Source: Bigelowiella natans CCMP2755
Lineage: Eukaryota > Cercozoa > Chlorarachniophyceae
NCBI GenBank assembly: GCA_000320545.1
Contig: ADNK01003163.1
Location: 29,810-93,809, forward strand
Direction: 5' to 3'
DNA length: 64,000 bases
Each line of letters begins with the position of its first letter. The stretch's first letter is position 1. Under the pieces are notes generated by a model, which was not told the origin of the DNA, searched no databases, and saw only the letters and a program-made list of their open reading frames with translations. Shown here one piece after another: positions 50,705-63,540 of the stretch. The position numbers were made by a program, and so were the translations under genes.

Positions 50705-51114
50705 CTCCTCCTCGTCGTCGTCGCGTCGTCTGGCAGCAGCAGTCCCATTATCAGTCATCTCAAATGCCAATAGAAGATAGAAATCCCTTGCTTCACAGAT
50801 GAACGACATGGATGATGTCTCCATTTCAACAAAAATGCCAGCGATTTACATCTCAACGATAAGATTCACAGTGCATGATTGAAACTTATTATTTGTCTGG
50901 TCGTACAAATGTGAACAAACTTGATTTCATCGTCTGATGATCAATGCTTTGTTCATCTTCATCTTCATCATCTTCCCTTCGATTCAAGCGTCGGAACGAG
51001 AGGCTTGCACTTGCACTTGAAAGTCACCAATTGGCCGCCATCATGCATGAATCGAAATGAAGAAACAAAACGACTGATTGCAGCTCTGGAGCTGAAATGA
51101 GACACGGAAACAAT

Positions 51115-51215
51115 GAAACAATGATGAAGAACTACGTTTCCAAAGTGTTGCAAGACACTTGCAGTGTGCAAAATGCAGTGCCTCGAACAGGTTTCAGTGA
51201 GGACTGTGACTAGCA
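51115..51215. repeat. Dispersed repeat A, copy 2
   Basis: It matches 3205-3303, including AATGATGAAGAACTACG, the GCAGTGCCTCGAAC core and GACTAGCAAAT at the right end, with scattered differences. Confidence 0.75.
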
Positions 51216-51580
51216 AATCAACTAGCTGGTTCACCAAAATGGCATGACGGATGTGCGTGCATTGAGACGCATTGCTAGATTGACCGCATGCCAGCATGCA
51301 TGTGGCTAGCGAGAGAACTTTCTTTGATGCTTTCAAATGCACGAAACACACACAAGTGCTGCAGCTGCTGTTTTGCACAGCTGCGTGCATTCAGACATGC
51401 ATGTCTGCACCAGGATGACCATGGCATTGAAAACGTTTGATCACTTCATCACGCACATCCGTCTCACGTGTCCAGGTGTGCATGTGTGCACGACGTGCCG
51501 TTGATCATGTCAATTGTCATTGCAAGATGTCGCAATGTGCAAATCATTGCACCCACAACTGTGTCAATCCCGGCAACGAG

Positions 51581-51820
51581 TGGGTTTTGAACAAACTGTG
51601 CTTTGCGCGTGCGGCCTGGCGCGCTCAATCAATGAACAATGAACAATGATGACGAACTACATTTCCAAAGTGTTGCAAGACATTTGCAGTGTGCGAAATG
51701 CAGTGCCTCAATCGTTGCAATTGGACATTGGAAGCACACTGGAGCCTGTTTGAGGTTCAAATTTGATTTTTTTTTCGAATTTCAGCTTGAAAACCTCACT
51801 TTTCAACGCCTGCCAGCGGG
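51581..51820. repeat. Dispersed repeat B, copy 2, interrupted by repeat A
   Basis: Repeat B (compare 2757-2910) is split after CGCGCTCAATC by about 75 bp of repeat A (about 51640-51710). It resumes at CTCAATCGTTGC, so CTCAATC flanks the insert on both sides. Confidence 0.75.
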
Positions 51821-52256
51821 CGAATGTGCGAAAATTGAAAAATTCTTGCCACTTTTGAACACGCTGGCGCATTTGCATTTGCGTGCCACAAGTTTTGCAA
51901 GCTCATGAGGGTGCGTGCACACTGGCTTCATGGACATGCGAAGTTTCAGCACACGCACGCAAAAAGCATGCACCTGGGCGCGCAGGTGTGTGCTCAATGA
52001 CCCTCAATTGAAAATTCATGCCATTCGTTGCACGTTTGATGCAGTTGTGCCAGTGCAATCTGTGCAAAAACAAGAATTTGTAGCGGCATCGCATGCCACG
52101 TTGAGGTGGCCACCTGCACCCGATTGTTTGCGCAATGCATGATTGAGATGCAACATCCAAAGTCGTCATCATGCTAGCATGCCATGGTGTTCGATTGGCA
52201 TTCGCCATGTGTTCTGTTGTGAACATGCGAAGTCAGTTGTGCGATTTGTACCTACA

Positions 52257-53058
52257 TCAGGACCCGCTTGTGGAAGAGGTTGCAGCAGGTTTTGTGTTCC
52301 CCCCCCCCGTCCCCGTCGTAGCAGCAGTGGTGTTGATAGACATAGCGGAAGCAGGCAGTGCAGGAGGCGGTGGCGTCTGCTCAGATAGTCCAGATGCCGC
52401 GTTGTCACTTTGTTGCGACACGACTGCACCTCCTCTACCTGCTGCTGAAGCGGACACCGGTGGTGTTGGTGTGGGTGCTACTACTGTGAAAGAGGAGGTC
52501 CCAGTGATGCTTGTTGGAGGAGACATCTGGCCAGCAGAAGGTGGAACTGATGCAACTACAACACCTTCTGCATCATTACTTCCGGCTGCTGGAACGCCAC
52601 CTGCTGCTCCTGCGATGTTTGTCGTTATCAAAGCAGCAGGGGGAAGAGGAGGAGGAGGAGGAGGTGGAGGTACACCTTCCCCTGCTGTAACAGAAAGAGC
52701 TGCTTTTAATCTCACTACATAATTTGTGAAGTCCTTGTTGTCTTTATGCTTATCCTCGTAGGTCTCGATAATTCGTTGAATGTGACTTTGGACCACAGAA
52801 ACGACATGACTTCCATCACGATCTGCAGAGAACAACAGGACAGCAACAAAATAGACAACATTGATTATCAATGATACCATGGGCAGTATAAACAATTATC
52901 TAAGTAGAAACTGCCTGAAAGCTGTCCTACATCACCACCACCACACCACCACCGCGATCACACAGCGGTTGGAATCATATTCCATCAAGTGAAAAGGTGT
53001 TTAGGATGACAATCTTCTTCATATCACCGTGATCATCACACTCCATCATCATCAAATG

Positions 53059-53094
<36 letters not shown>

Positions 53095-54449
53095 CTTCAT
53101 CATATCACCATGATCAGCGATTGCAATTCCATCAAGTACATTTAGGATACTCTTCATCTCCGCAATTTTCAAATCAAAGAATCGGTTTGGAAAACGATCC
53201 TTCCCATCTTTATCCTTTAAAGGCCAGCCAAGAAGTTTTGTAGCACCGGCTGAATAGAGGATACAATAACTTGCTTGTCGATTATATTAAAAAAAGAAAA
53301 CTAACTTTGAAGTTTTTTCCATGAAATGGAGCCTCCCAATAGCGCTTCAAGACGTGGACGAATCACATCCGCGAGGCTTTTCTTGCAGGAAACCTTGGAT
53401 GTTGGTGTTCTAGGTACATGCAGCGATGAGATACTAATCAACTTTTTGTAACATGAGGAGGATCCAAAGGAGGAATTAATAATGTGGTGTGAGTGTCACT
53501 ACCTTTGAGCATTTTGCACTCGCATTATCAATCCACCAAGATCTTTCTCATCCCATAATGAATACTGCAATTGGAGAAGATGCTGATCCAGGCTTTTCAT
53601 AACGTCGCGTTCAGTTCCCATCTCTTCAGGGTAATATTTGTATGTCTTTCCACTCTTTGCAGCCATAGCCTAATTGTAATTCATCCTCCATTACGACAGG
53701 ATTATCATCAAAAGCTGAAAGAATCAAATAAATTCTATACCATCGTTACAGCCACTCCCATGCTGTACAGTTTGTCGATTGACTTCATAAGTATCCTGAT
53801 AATAATAATATATACACATCAATGTTTCTGCAGAATAACCACACGAAATATAATATGAACTCTGATTGCGCCTTCAGTTTGCGTGGTTCAAGCTTTTCCG
53901 ATGCAAAGACAGTTCCCTGTCGCTGGACGCGTACTCGTTTGTTTGAAATAGAATTATACTGTTTTCTCTGCTCTTCCGAAAGTTGACCAAATAGGTGCTG
54001 AAGTTTTTGTGTGATGCTGAAAGTCCTAAAATAATGACAAGTTGAGTACCTCAACTCAAAAATTAGGATTGTTGTTACGAGGAAATACTACGTTTGCTCT
54101 TGGCCTGCATCCTTTAGTGCCTGGATTGCTTTGGATCTATTTTTCTTGCTAAAATTTTGAAATGCAGCGGCTGGGTCGTTTACGCTTTTCCTTTCAAATT
54201 CTACAAAAATAGAGTCTGCAAAACAGCGACATCAATTTATCCACGTTTGTTCAACTTCCACCTTACAACTTTGGTTAACATACCGTCTGTTGCCACTGCT
54301 GCCTGAGATGGAGAATTTGAAAGTTGAGATGCGAAAGTTGGAGGTGTGCTTGATGTAGTGGGACTCGAGTTCGCAGCGGCCGGTGGAAATGAACCGCCCT
54401 TAAATACGGCGCCAAAACCCCCAAGACCTTGCCAGTCGATTTGCTTCAT
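52257..54449 (-). CDS. Unrecognised protein with HMG-like region and Pro/Ala-rich tail
   Basis: Minus strand. Exons 54284-54449, 54092-54215 and about 53843-54025 join in phase. Further exons lie near 53741-53796, 53505-53690, 53300-53420, 53110-53255 and 52257-52830. The start MKQIDWQGLGGFGAVFKGG leads into a Ser/Thr/Pro-rich linker. The next part, AAAFQNFSKKNRSKAIQAL then LFGQLSEEQRKQYNSIS, has the spacing of an HMG box (aromatic-FSK at the start, LS-E-E near the end), but this is weak. Helical segments follow (MKSLDQHLLQLQYSLWDEKD, IQRIIETYEDKHKD). The last exon encodes a run of eight Pro and an Ala/Gly/Thr/Ser-rich tail. Function unknown; nuclear if the HMG-like reading is right. Confidence 0.45.
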
Positions 54450-55202
54450 CTTGTCTGGGTCTAAAAGGGAGAGGAGGGGAGAATTATGTCTCTGATGGTG
54501 ATCACACTGAGCTCAGCTGATGTGATTCAAATAAATATCCAGCAATAATAATCCAACGGTAGTAGTCACTTTGTTATTCAAATTATTCGAATTATAGTGG
54601 ATGGGAGGAGGAGGAGGTCTCAGGGGGTCTCACGAGTGTTTAGAGAAGAGAGAGAGAGAGAGAGAGAGAGGGGCTCTCCAGGGATCGGTTCCTACGATGA
54701 GCTGGAGTAGTAACGTGCTGCTTTCAGCACATTTTCTCCTTATTTGATGTCACCATTGCCTTCAAATGTAACGCATTTTTACAGTAAGACATAACAACAG
54801 TCCTATTTACTAATATTAGTGAAATTCTCACCCGTCGTTCAATGTTGTTTTATGTTTTTTGTGATGAAGTCCTCAACGGATTATGAGCTCTATTTCCTAT
54901 AAATTTCATTCAAATGCCACAAGTCGTAAGCACTAATCAAAAGCAAATTAGTTCTACCATGGATATTGCATGTCGCATGTGGTAAATCCCCTGCATATTG
55001 CTCAAGTATTGTTGGTTGAGGTACCGGTAGAGCTCTCATGACAATGATGATGGTGATGGTGATGGCTACGTGAGCTGCTCTCAACAATACCAATACTTGA
55101 GGAAACCAAGTGCAGAGCACAACTACAAGGACAAGTAAGGAGGAGGGAGGAGGAGGAGGATCTTTGTGCTAACTTTTTTTTGGGTCAACAGCAGCAGGTG
55201 GA
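54450..55202. promoter_or_regulatory. Gene-free stretch between divergent genes
   Basis: About 0.75 kb lies between a minus-strand start and the aspartic-protease start. It includes a short GA repeat (about 54646-54670). No site is recognised. Confidence 0.4.
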
Positions 55203-56684
55203 ATGTCGTCCGCCTCCCCCCCCGCCGCGTCTCCAGTCTTTCATGGCAGCCATATCCTCCGTGGAACATTCTATCCGATTATTTCAAAATGCACAAAGAA
55301 ATCTGTGATGCGCGTGGTCAAATTTGATGAGTCTAAATGTCCTTGGCGCGACGGAAGGAGCAGTCGGTTGTTGAGGAGGGCGGACGAGCGGAATGGCGAA
55401 GATCTAAGTGAATGCCATAAAATAGAAGACGCAACCCGTCGTAGTCGTATTCATAATAGAATGAATAGGGAGCGGGAACTACTGACGACGACTTCCAGAT
55501 CAAAAGGGAGGAGGAGGAGGAGGAGGAGACAAAATATATTTGGAATAGTACTCTCAGCAGCATCTGTGTTTCTGGGGGGTGGTCTGCTGCCTAATCTAGA
55601 TTTACCAAACACACATCATCACACATCAGTGCCCAAGACACCAGCAGCAGCAGCAGCAGCAGCAGCTGTGGTAGTGAATCGAACGTCTACTACTGCTACT
55701 ATCGATATGCCCATGTACCCATGTCAGGGTTCCTTTTGCGTCGAATACCAGCTCGAGGGAGGGAGGTAGAGTAGTATCTATCCCACTAGCAAGCAGCACA
55801 ATTATTATTACACGAAAGAACACCATCAAGACGCCATTTCCATCCATGTACGCATACTATGCATTGACGCTTAACATTTTGAAGTTTTTAATTGAAAAGT
55901 GCATAAGCAATCGAATGATCATCTGTATTACTATCGTGTTTAGCTTTCGCGGTGTGCTCGATACGGGTAGTCCCTTCCTCATCGTTGACGGAACAGCTTG
56001 CTCAGGTTACTGTATAATGTTATTCATGTGGTATGTATGGTGGTGGTGGTTCAGGAAGAAGAACCATCCATCCATCCACCCATCCATCCACTAATATGAC
56101 TATCCTATTCAAAGATCGGTGGGGCTGCTACGGGGGCCAGGGTAAGCTAAGCCAGCTTGAAGCAACCTATGAACGCTACGCATCACAGGAGGTAGTAGTA
56201 GTAGTAGTAGTAGTAGTATTGTTATTGTTATTGTTTGCTGTACAACTTACGCTATACGCTATGCTTAGTAATGAAGGGAGAAGAAAAAGAGGGATAATGA
56301 TAATAATAATAATAATGATAATAATAATGATAGTAATAAAGGGAGAAAAGTCTTTTATAATTGAGTTGGAGGAGGAGGAGGAGGGTAAAGGGGGAGACGT
56401 TTCACTAATATCACGGTGATAGATATTATAATCCAATGAATCATCCTTGGTCTGCCCCTATCCTACTACCATGGACGTGATGATGATGATGGTGATGATG
56501 ATGATGATGATGAATCAGGGTGAGGTTGAGTGGAGAAGGGGAAAAATTGAGTTCGGAAGGCGATCCCTTGGAGAGGTGATCTTCGGTGTGTTCCAGCAAG
56601 TCGAGGGTACAGGAGGGGATGGGGCAGCGCTAGTAGGCTTGGTCAAAGAGGCAAGACGAGGCATTAGACCTACTCTTCTACAGC

Positions 56685-56717
<33 letters not shown>

Positions 56718-57893
56718 CATTATATTTGTTTGAAGAAGAAGAAGAAGAAGATACATTAATATAGCGTTTGGTTAATGTAAGTAATGAGTTTGCTTGAGGA
56801 TGATGATGATGATGGTGATGATGATGATGATGTACTTAATAAGCTTGCTGCTACAGATCCGCGGTTAATTTATTAAATAATACTTATCTGTCTATTCAAT
56901 AAATTTCTTGATTTGGATTTTATGCTACTCTGCTCCTAATCGTGGTTTTTTGTCGGTACCTTTGTATGTGTGCGTAGCATCCATTGCAATCATCATATCA
57001 TGCGTCCATCCATCTATCCATCCATCATCATGTACATCATTTCAGTTTCTATTCTTAACCTTTATCCTCCTCCTTCTCCTCAGCTCACTCCATCCGTTTT
57101 TCTTCTTTTCAACATCAGACAAATGTTAAGGCCATGAGATTCGATTTTCCTAATAATAAGTTCAGGTAGTGGTGGTAGTAGTAAGTAGTTGTAGTTGTGG
57201 CGGTAGTTATGGTAGTAGTAGTAGTAGTGGTAGTAGTAGTAGTAATAGTAATAGTCGTAGTAGTAACGTCTCATCCATAATGTCCTGTTGTATGCACTGA
57301 TACACTACTACTACTACTACTACTATACTACTCTTGGTCATCATCCTCCTGCTTCCCTCCCTCATTCCTTCCTATGCAATGGAACGATGTACTATTATGT
57401 AGTCATGTTCCTGCTGCTGGTGTTGTTCTTGACCCTCCTCCTCCTCCTCCTTCTTCTTCTTCTTCCTTTCCTCAAAGCATGTCAAACAGTCCAATGGTGC
57501 CGCGTAAGGAAGATGCGATTAAAGTTTACGATGCTAGAAGGATAGGTTCACCGGTACATCTACTACTACTACTACTACTACAACTAGCAAAGAATAACAA
57601 CGAAGAAAAAGAAGAAGACATTGATCTTAGTACTAAGAGGAGAGCTGATGATGACGACGACGAGGACGACGACGATGATGATGATGATGATGATGATGGT
57701 ATTCAAAACAAGCTGTGGGAATAATACCGATTGATATGACGTGTCAAGACTTCTCGTGTCTCTACATTGCACTTAAATACATGTAATCTCTCTCTCTCTC
57801 TCCCTCCCTCCCTCTTTTCTTGCACACAATATCACACACACATACACACACACACAATGCAAACGGCACACATAAGCTGAAGGAGATTCTGCA

Positions 57894-57926
<33 letters not shown>

Positions 57927-58262
57927 ACACTACTATCTTAGGTAAAACATTACATTACAAGAGTCGAGAACCTGGTCATAAATGGGGAGAAGATTAGGTG
58001 ATAATGATGATCTATCATACCAAACACCAGACAATAAAGTACAAACTGTTGCCATAGTGTTACAACTTTGTTATCATTCACTTCACTATTCTTCTAACCG
58101 CGTATGTCATTACTTTCGGACAAACAGTCTTTTGTGTGTTTACAACACAAAAATGTCAAGAATTAAGTAAAATAATAGTTGGCTTATTCAAGATGTTTGA
58201 TTACTCATCGCTTCTTCCGCGGATAAATGGCTGCTTTGTCCTCCTCTGTCCTCCTCCTTAAC

Positions 58263-58293
<31 letters not shown>

Positions 58294-59104
58294 AACTTGG
58301 TATTATTATAATATGCAGATCAGACCTACCTATTTATGCCATGGTTGACACAGGCACCACTGGGCTCTACATTTCTGATGAGTAAGTAACTAAGTAAGCA
58401 AGTAAACAAGTAGTACCGAATCAATAATATTAATTAAGATTTGTTCAAATGTGTAAAGCAGCAGCTTGCAATATACAGGATCCAGTCGTCGGTGCTATGT
58501 GTATACCAAATTTACTTCTCCTCTCCTGATAACCCAACTCTTTTCTAGGTTTTTCTACAATATCCTCCGTCGATCTAAGGGCTTTCGTAACTGTAGAGTA
58601 GACGTAAAGACGGAGCGCCATAACCTTCAAAGCCTCTCAGCCTCTAGGCCAAATCCTCACTTCCTGGTCTTTCTGTATTCTTTTTGCCTTTCCCCATCAT
58701 CATCTTCTTCTCGCCACTCAAACTAGGTTTTCCCGGTCAAATTTCCATGGTTGGATGAATCTAAGGCACATTTGATTGTACTGGGACTGGCATTCTTAGA
58801 GAATGGCGAGGTAGAATTCGCGATTGATGGGTTTCATATTGACCTACCTACATTCTTCGAGCGTATTGGTTGTGTTATGCCGTGTGAGTGTGAGTGTGTG
58901 TGTGTGTGTGCGCGCGCGCTTGCGCGCACGTGTTTGGTCGCTGGTGCTTCCCCGCAGCTTTGGCCACAACCCAGTACCACCACTACTACTACCACATGAT
59001 ATTCATTATCATCATCACCATTCCAGATAACCTTCGACGTTGACGATGGTCGCATCAGCTTCCACGGTGACTACCCTAATCCACCGAAAGACGATAAGTT
59101 TTAG
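55203..59104 (+). CDS. Pepsin-like aspartic protease
   Basis: Eleven exons fit exactly in phase: 55203-55765, 55944-56005, 56115-56191, 56519-56686, 57119-57165, 57478-57553, 57942-57997, 58319-58381, 58549-58666, 58727-58810 and 59027-59104, giving 463 aa. The first catalytic motif is VLDTGSPF (Asp194), the second MVDTGTTG (Asp360). Their spacing of 166 residues fits family A1 pepsin-like enzymes, which cut peptide bonds with two Asp and a water. Between them are WGCYGGQG and ATYERYASQE, then EVEWRRGKIEFGRR and EVIFGVFQ. The C-terminus LGLAFLENGEITFDVDDGRISF is the usual final strand set. Residues 1-187 are basic with one hydrophobic segment (FGIVLSAASVFLGGGLLPN), a possible membrane anchor, and an Ala run. 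An additional small exon is not required. Confidence 0.9.
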
Positions 59105-60596
59105 TGGGCGGCAACTTATGCAGAAGAACAAACTTCGCAAGAAGTAGTAATTTAATCTGCTGAAAGGGTAGTGTCAGTAAAGCTTCATTGTCGTCATCAT
59201 TACCATCATTTTGTCTTGTGTTTTTCCCTGTTGCTTACATAAAATATAACTATAATCTCGTCATCCTAAATTACCTCATCTCCGAAACTCCTTGATCTAA
59301 AAGTTGACCAAGCCTTAATCAACTCTTCATGGTAGTTGCAGTGGCTGTTGCTGCTATTGCATTAGTGTTAGTAATCGTAGAATGGCCGAAAAATGAAAGT
59401 CAAAGTTTCTTATGTTAAAAATAGAGACATGGATAGACCATGAGAGGCTTGCATTGTAAAATTTGTTTTAATTTAATTCAAGAATTTTCATTGCATCGAA
59501 TGCATGCACACATGCGCTGGCACTGCTAGACTGTGTTGGTCTTAGAGTAGTAAACAACCACCTTCTATCCAATGGCCAGGATGAAGGCAGAAATCTGGTT
59601 GTTTGTACATTGGATTTCTTCGATTTCTTCTCAGGCTTTTGTGCTGCTTTCACTGGTTAAGCAAAACTTGACTGCCCGTATAGTAAAAAATGCTAGCTTG
59701 CTTATTAGCATTGTCCAGCGTTCTGTTGTGCAGCGACTAGCAAACAATCATATCGTACACAGCCACCTCGCCAACCTAGTTGTACATACACCAGCACCAC
59801 TCTTTAATTGTCGACACCATCACATGACCTCGTGCACCTCTAAATTTAGTTGCTACCGCGCAAATAACACAAGCGTCATGCACGTTCATCGTCGATCTAG
59901 TGCTCCGCCGCCTAAGACATGCTAGCATGCATACATGCTGGCAATGGGCAATCGACGCTTTGCGATGCTAGCTACGTACGACAATGTCTAGATGTGCGCA
60001 GAATGATGGCTAGCCGGCTGCGATGCAAGGCACATGCCTAGATCTAGAGATGCGCAAGTAATCAGTTTTTAATCACGCATACGTTCATCCATGCAATATG
60101 CTTATTGGCCTGGCGGAGCCATCAGCGTGCATGATGGCCAGCGCTGGTACGCAAGTGCAACTGCATGCAACTGCAGTCAAGCTAATGCATACATATATAG
60201 TGATGCAATGTCTTCTTTCGCTTAGCATTCACTTTGAAAGATGTAGAATACATTTGGTGCAGTGATGAATTTGCATTGTTGCCGCTACCACAATGCGACG
60301 CACTAGTACGTTGTCATTAGGGGTCAATGCTGTGACAACTGTCGTGTTTCAGCGGGATCGGGGGCATCTATTGTAAGTGTACAAACGCTTGGGGATTCAA
60401 GCAAGTCACACGCACACATTCGCCATACAAGCATGTCGTACGTGCAGAAAGAATCGAATTTGTCAGATATCACATTTCACAGGTGAAATGTTTTCTATCT
60501 ATGCTCAAACCGACTCTTCATTGGTATTATTATCATTAGCCTATCTAATATCATTCAATGACCATCGACTTATATATTTTCACCAATGTCATCCCT
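59105..60596. other. Gene-free stretch between convergent genes
   Basis: About 1.5 kb. It is microsatellite-poor, with many GCATGC/TAGCTAGC-like words between 59900 and 60200. No exon is supported. Confidence 0.55.
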
Positions 60597-63213
60597 TTAT
60601 CTGTTTTTCTGCTCTTCTTTTGGCACTGCATCGCTGTTGATAGCATCATTTGCGACCTTACTCTCAAGTTTGTCTCTCCTGACACTTTTAGCTTCTTCAA
60701 CTGGTTTCTGCATTGCACAAATGTAATGGTGCTCAAGTTCTTCCTGATCAGGAATGTGGTTCAGGAAATTCTCTGCCAAAGTAAGCATAGTTTTAAGGAT
60801 GCGGTCAATTATATCAGGTTTCTTCTTCTTTTCCTTGCGCATAAGTTTGTTGTAAATTTTAAAGTATGGAGGTGACAATATCGAAACACCAATTAAGAAT
60901 AGAGGTAAGCCGGAGGGAAGTACACTTATAATTATCTGTGCCAATAAACAGAGAAGGCCTAGAGTCGTGTAAAGCAGCAATGATGCAAAAGGATCACTGA
61001 AAGAGAGAGCATTCTTGAATCTTTCAAGTGCTGATATTATGAGCTCAGCTTTATATTGATACGCTCCAATGATGCGCAACATTTTGCGGACTAGTGCACC
61101 GTACTCAAATATATTTTTATCCTTCCCCTTTTCTACTTGATGTTCCCACACAAGAGTTGTTTTCATGTTTCGAGTCCACCAAAGAGAAGCGCCTTCAACA
61201 ACTAAAAGGCTCACGACTAACCATGGAAAACCTGCACTTGAAGAACGAAAGCAAATAAAATATAACCAAATGATCGTTGCTGCTGAGTAAGGAGGTTGCA
61301 TTAGAAGTGGCGGGCCTTTGGTTAATCGCTTGATTCTGTGAAGGATTCGCATGACTCCTTCTACACTTAAGATTTTGTCAGAAGTTTCGTCTTGCAGGAA
61401 ATCATCCACATCAGCGTCAACCTAAATATAAGGCAATCTTAGAATACAAAAGGATGATGATATTATTGTAAAAAGCAAATAACACCTCCTTCCATGTGAC
61501 AAGCGCAGCTCCTGATCTTGGGGGATGAATGTAACTTTCCGCCAAGCCAACCATACCTTCGATTGTTGGAAAAACATCGATCTTAACCCGGATCTGTCCC
61601 AAGCCCTCTGCGGGCATCTCCAGACCACTCCCCTTTTCCTTTGGAAGAGCACAGTAGAATTTCCTTTCTTCTGCAGCTATGTTCGACTTAGCTTGCACAC
61701 CTCCAAGGTGTTGTGTGACAATATCTGCCATGCCTTGAACTTGAGGGAGAGGGTACACATTGAGCCATCCTTCGAAGCCCTTCCACCCTTGCGGCACACA
61801 ACCCAGCAGTTGCTTTTGCAACCACCTGACAGGGAACAATACTCGACCTAGCTTCATGTCTCTCCGGTTAATACTTGGGTCGCAAACTAGAAAACGAATA
61901 TCGCTTGTTGGATCTGAGATCGTGAAGCGTAGTTTTCTTTCATCTGCAGCTGGTGCTTCATTATTATCTGTACTCTCACTGTTGTCACCACTATCTAATT
62001 CTGCAGGACTCACCATCCACTTTGGATTTTGTCCCTTTCCCTCTGAAGTACGCTTTGAGACTCCTTCCACGCTTACGAGGACAAACGGTTGATCAGCTGA
62101 TACCATGTTCCTTCCCTCTAAAATTCTGATCTCAATGGCAGCAACTGGCTTTCCATGTCCTTGGGATGGTTCATGCTCTGAAGCTTTCTCGTTACTGGAC
62201 TCTACTGTATCAGGGTTAGAGGATTTCATGGGTGAAGCCAACTTCGCTTCATGCCGCTCTTTGACTTCATCCATAGCGCCTTTGGCCTTTTCTAAAACCT
62301 TATACCCAGAAGGATATTTGATGAGTTCAATATGATAATGACGATAAAATGACGGCTAAGCAGTTTGCTTCTAAATGAACTGTACCTCTTTGAATTTCTC
62401 CTTTCGTTCTTCGTATACTTTAGTTGCAAACATCTTCATTTTGTCGAAAATTGAATTTCCGTTGGTCGAAGCAACTTTTTTATCAGCGGTGCTGTCAAAA
62501 TTTCCTTCTTCATCCAGACTCTTTGGAATCTCGGCTCCAGATGGACTCTTATCGCCTCCATCAAATGAATCGCTGCCATTAGAAATCATGGGAGTGCTGG
62601 TAGCTATCACGTTTTCTTCTTTCTTTGTGATTATCTTAAAAATGCTTGCCAAATCTGGTGTAGCTTCGCCGTGGCTATTTTGTCGTGGACGAGAGGGGCC
62701 AGAATAGCCCTCTCCATGAGAAAAGTAGACAGCTGTACCGGGCTCAACATCGCCGACTTTTTTAATCTGTGGTGAAGGTCATAATATTATTTTGGAAAGA
62801 ATAATCCGGAAGGCGATTGATACCTCATCTCCGAATTTATGAAAAAGTCGCTTGTATGGTTTATCAGAGGAAAGTTTTTGCTGTGCCTTATCAAATAATT
62901 TTCCCAATTCCCATGTAGTGTAAAACGTCAAAGCCTAGAAACATGAATTATGCAAGATTGTAAAATACTCACTAACTTCTAAACCCAAATTTAAAGTCTG
63001 AAGGTGTGTGTATACACATTAGCGAACCATAGCAAACCTTTGGGCCCTCATTGGAATCTTTATTTTTATGAGCAAAAACTCTTATCTTCTTGCATTCAAC
63101 TGTTGTCATGGTGATGACAGTTTTACTTCCTTTTTCCTCACTTAAATTAGGGCTACTCGTGAGGAGTGTTAAAGTGGGTTTCTTTCTTTTGGCTTCCGGT
63201 GCTGAAGTGGGTC
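60597..63213 (-). CDS. Doublecortin-like, C2 and transmembrane-domain protein
   Basis: Minus-strand exons are about 63028-63213, 62824-62934, 62386-62766, 61486-62298 and 60597-61421 (stop). The first two and the start of the third encode a doublecortin-like fold: KKIRVFAHKNKKIP, WELGKLFDKAQQKL, KRLFHKFGDEIKKVGD and TAVYFSHGEGY. Such domains bind microtubules. A Ser/Lys-rich linker follows. The fourth exon holds a C2 domain: AAIEIRILEGRNMVSADQPF, LRFTISDPTSDIRFLV and KLGRVLFPVRWL. It keeps few of the usual calcium-binding Asp. The last exon encodes hydrophobic segments (AATIIWLYFICF, PWLVVSLLVVEGA, LLLYTTLGLLCLLAQIIISVL) arranged like the C-terminal membrane region of MCTP proteins. A microtubule-membrane tether is plausible. 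The first exon may begin at ATG 63111 or be preceded by another. Confidence 0.7.
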
Positions 63214-63453
63214 TAATAAGAGTTATCTAAGAGTACTTCTGCAGTCGCATCATTGAATATCCAAGTACATTAGAAACTTGCGACAACAAAATAATAATAA
63301 TATGTAACATAATACCATTCAAGGTAGATAGATACCACTACCTCATGCTGGAGGTGGAGGAAAAAGAAGCAGGAACAGGAGGAGGACTACTCGCAAAAGT
63401 TTGTTTCGTTTATTGCCCCAATCAGTTCGTATTATTTAGAGGCGCTCACTCTG

Positions 63454-63500
<47 letters not shown>

Positions 63501-63540
63501 GGCCCGATGATACACTTTAGAGGCGCCCACTCTATTACAT
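63214..63540. promoter_or_regulatory. Short intergenic stretch with a TA repeat
   Basis: About 0.33 kb lies between the minus-strand gene and the FAD-enzyme exon. It holds a TA array (about 63456-63496) flanked by two near-identical words (TTTAGAGGCGC.CACTCT.TTA). Upstream exons of the FAD enzyme may lie here. Confidence 0.4.

Larger units (their letters stand above)
50305..52256. other. Gene-free stretch with dispersed repeats
   Basis: About 1.95 kb. The left part has TAG and a CGT repeat (about 50671-50705). From about 50900 it is microsatellite-poor and carries copies of the same dispersed repeats as 2757-3303. Confidence 0.55.

Noticed and set aside
59572-59925. 117-codon + strand ORF downstream of the aspartic protease
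   Set aside because: No domain, no splice-site support and composition like the surrounding intergenic sequence.
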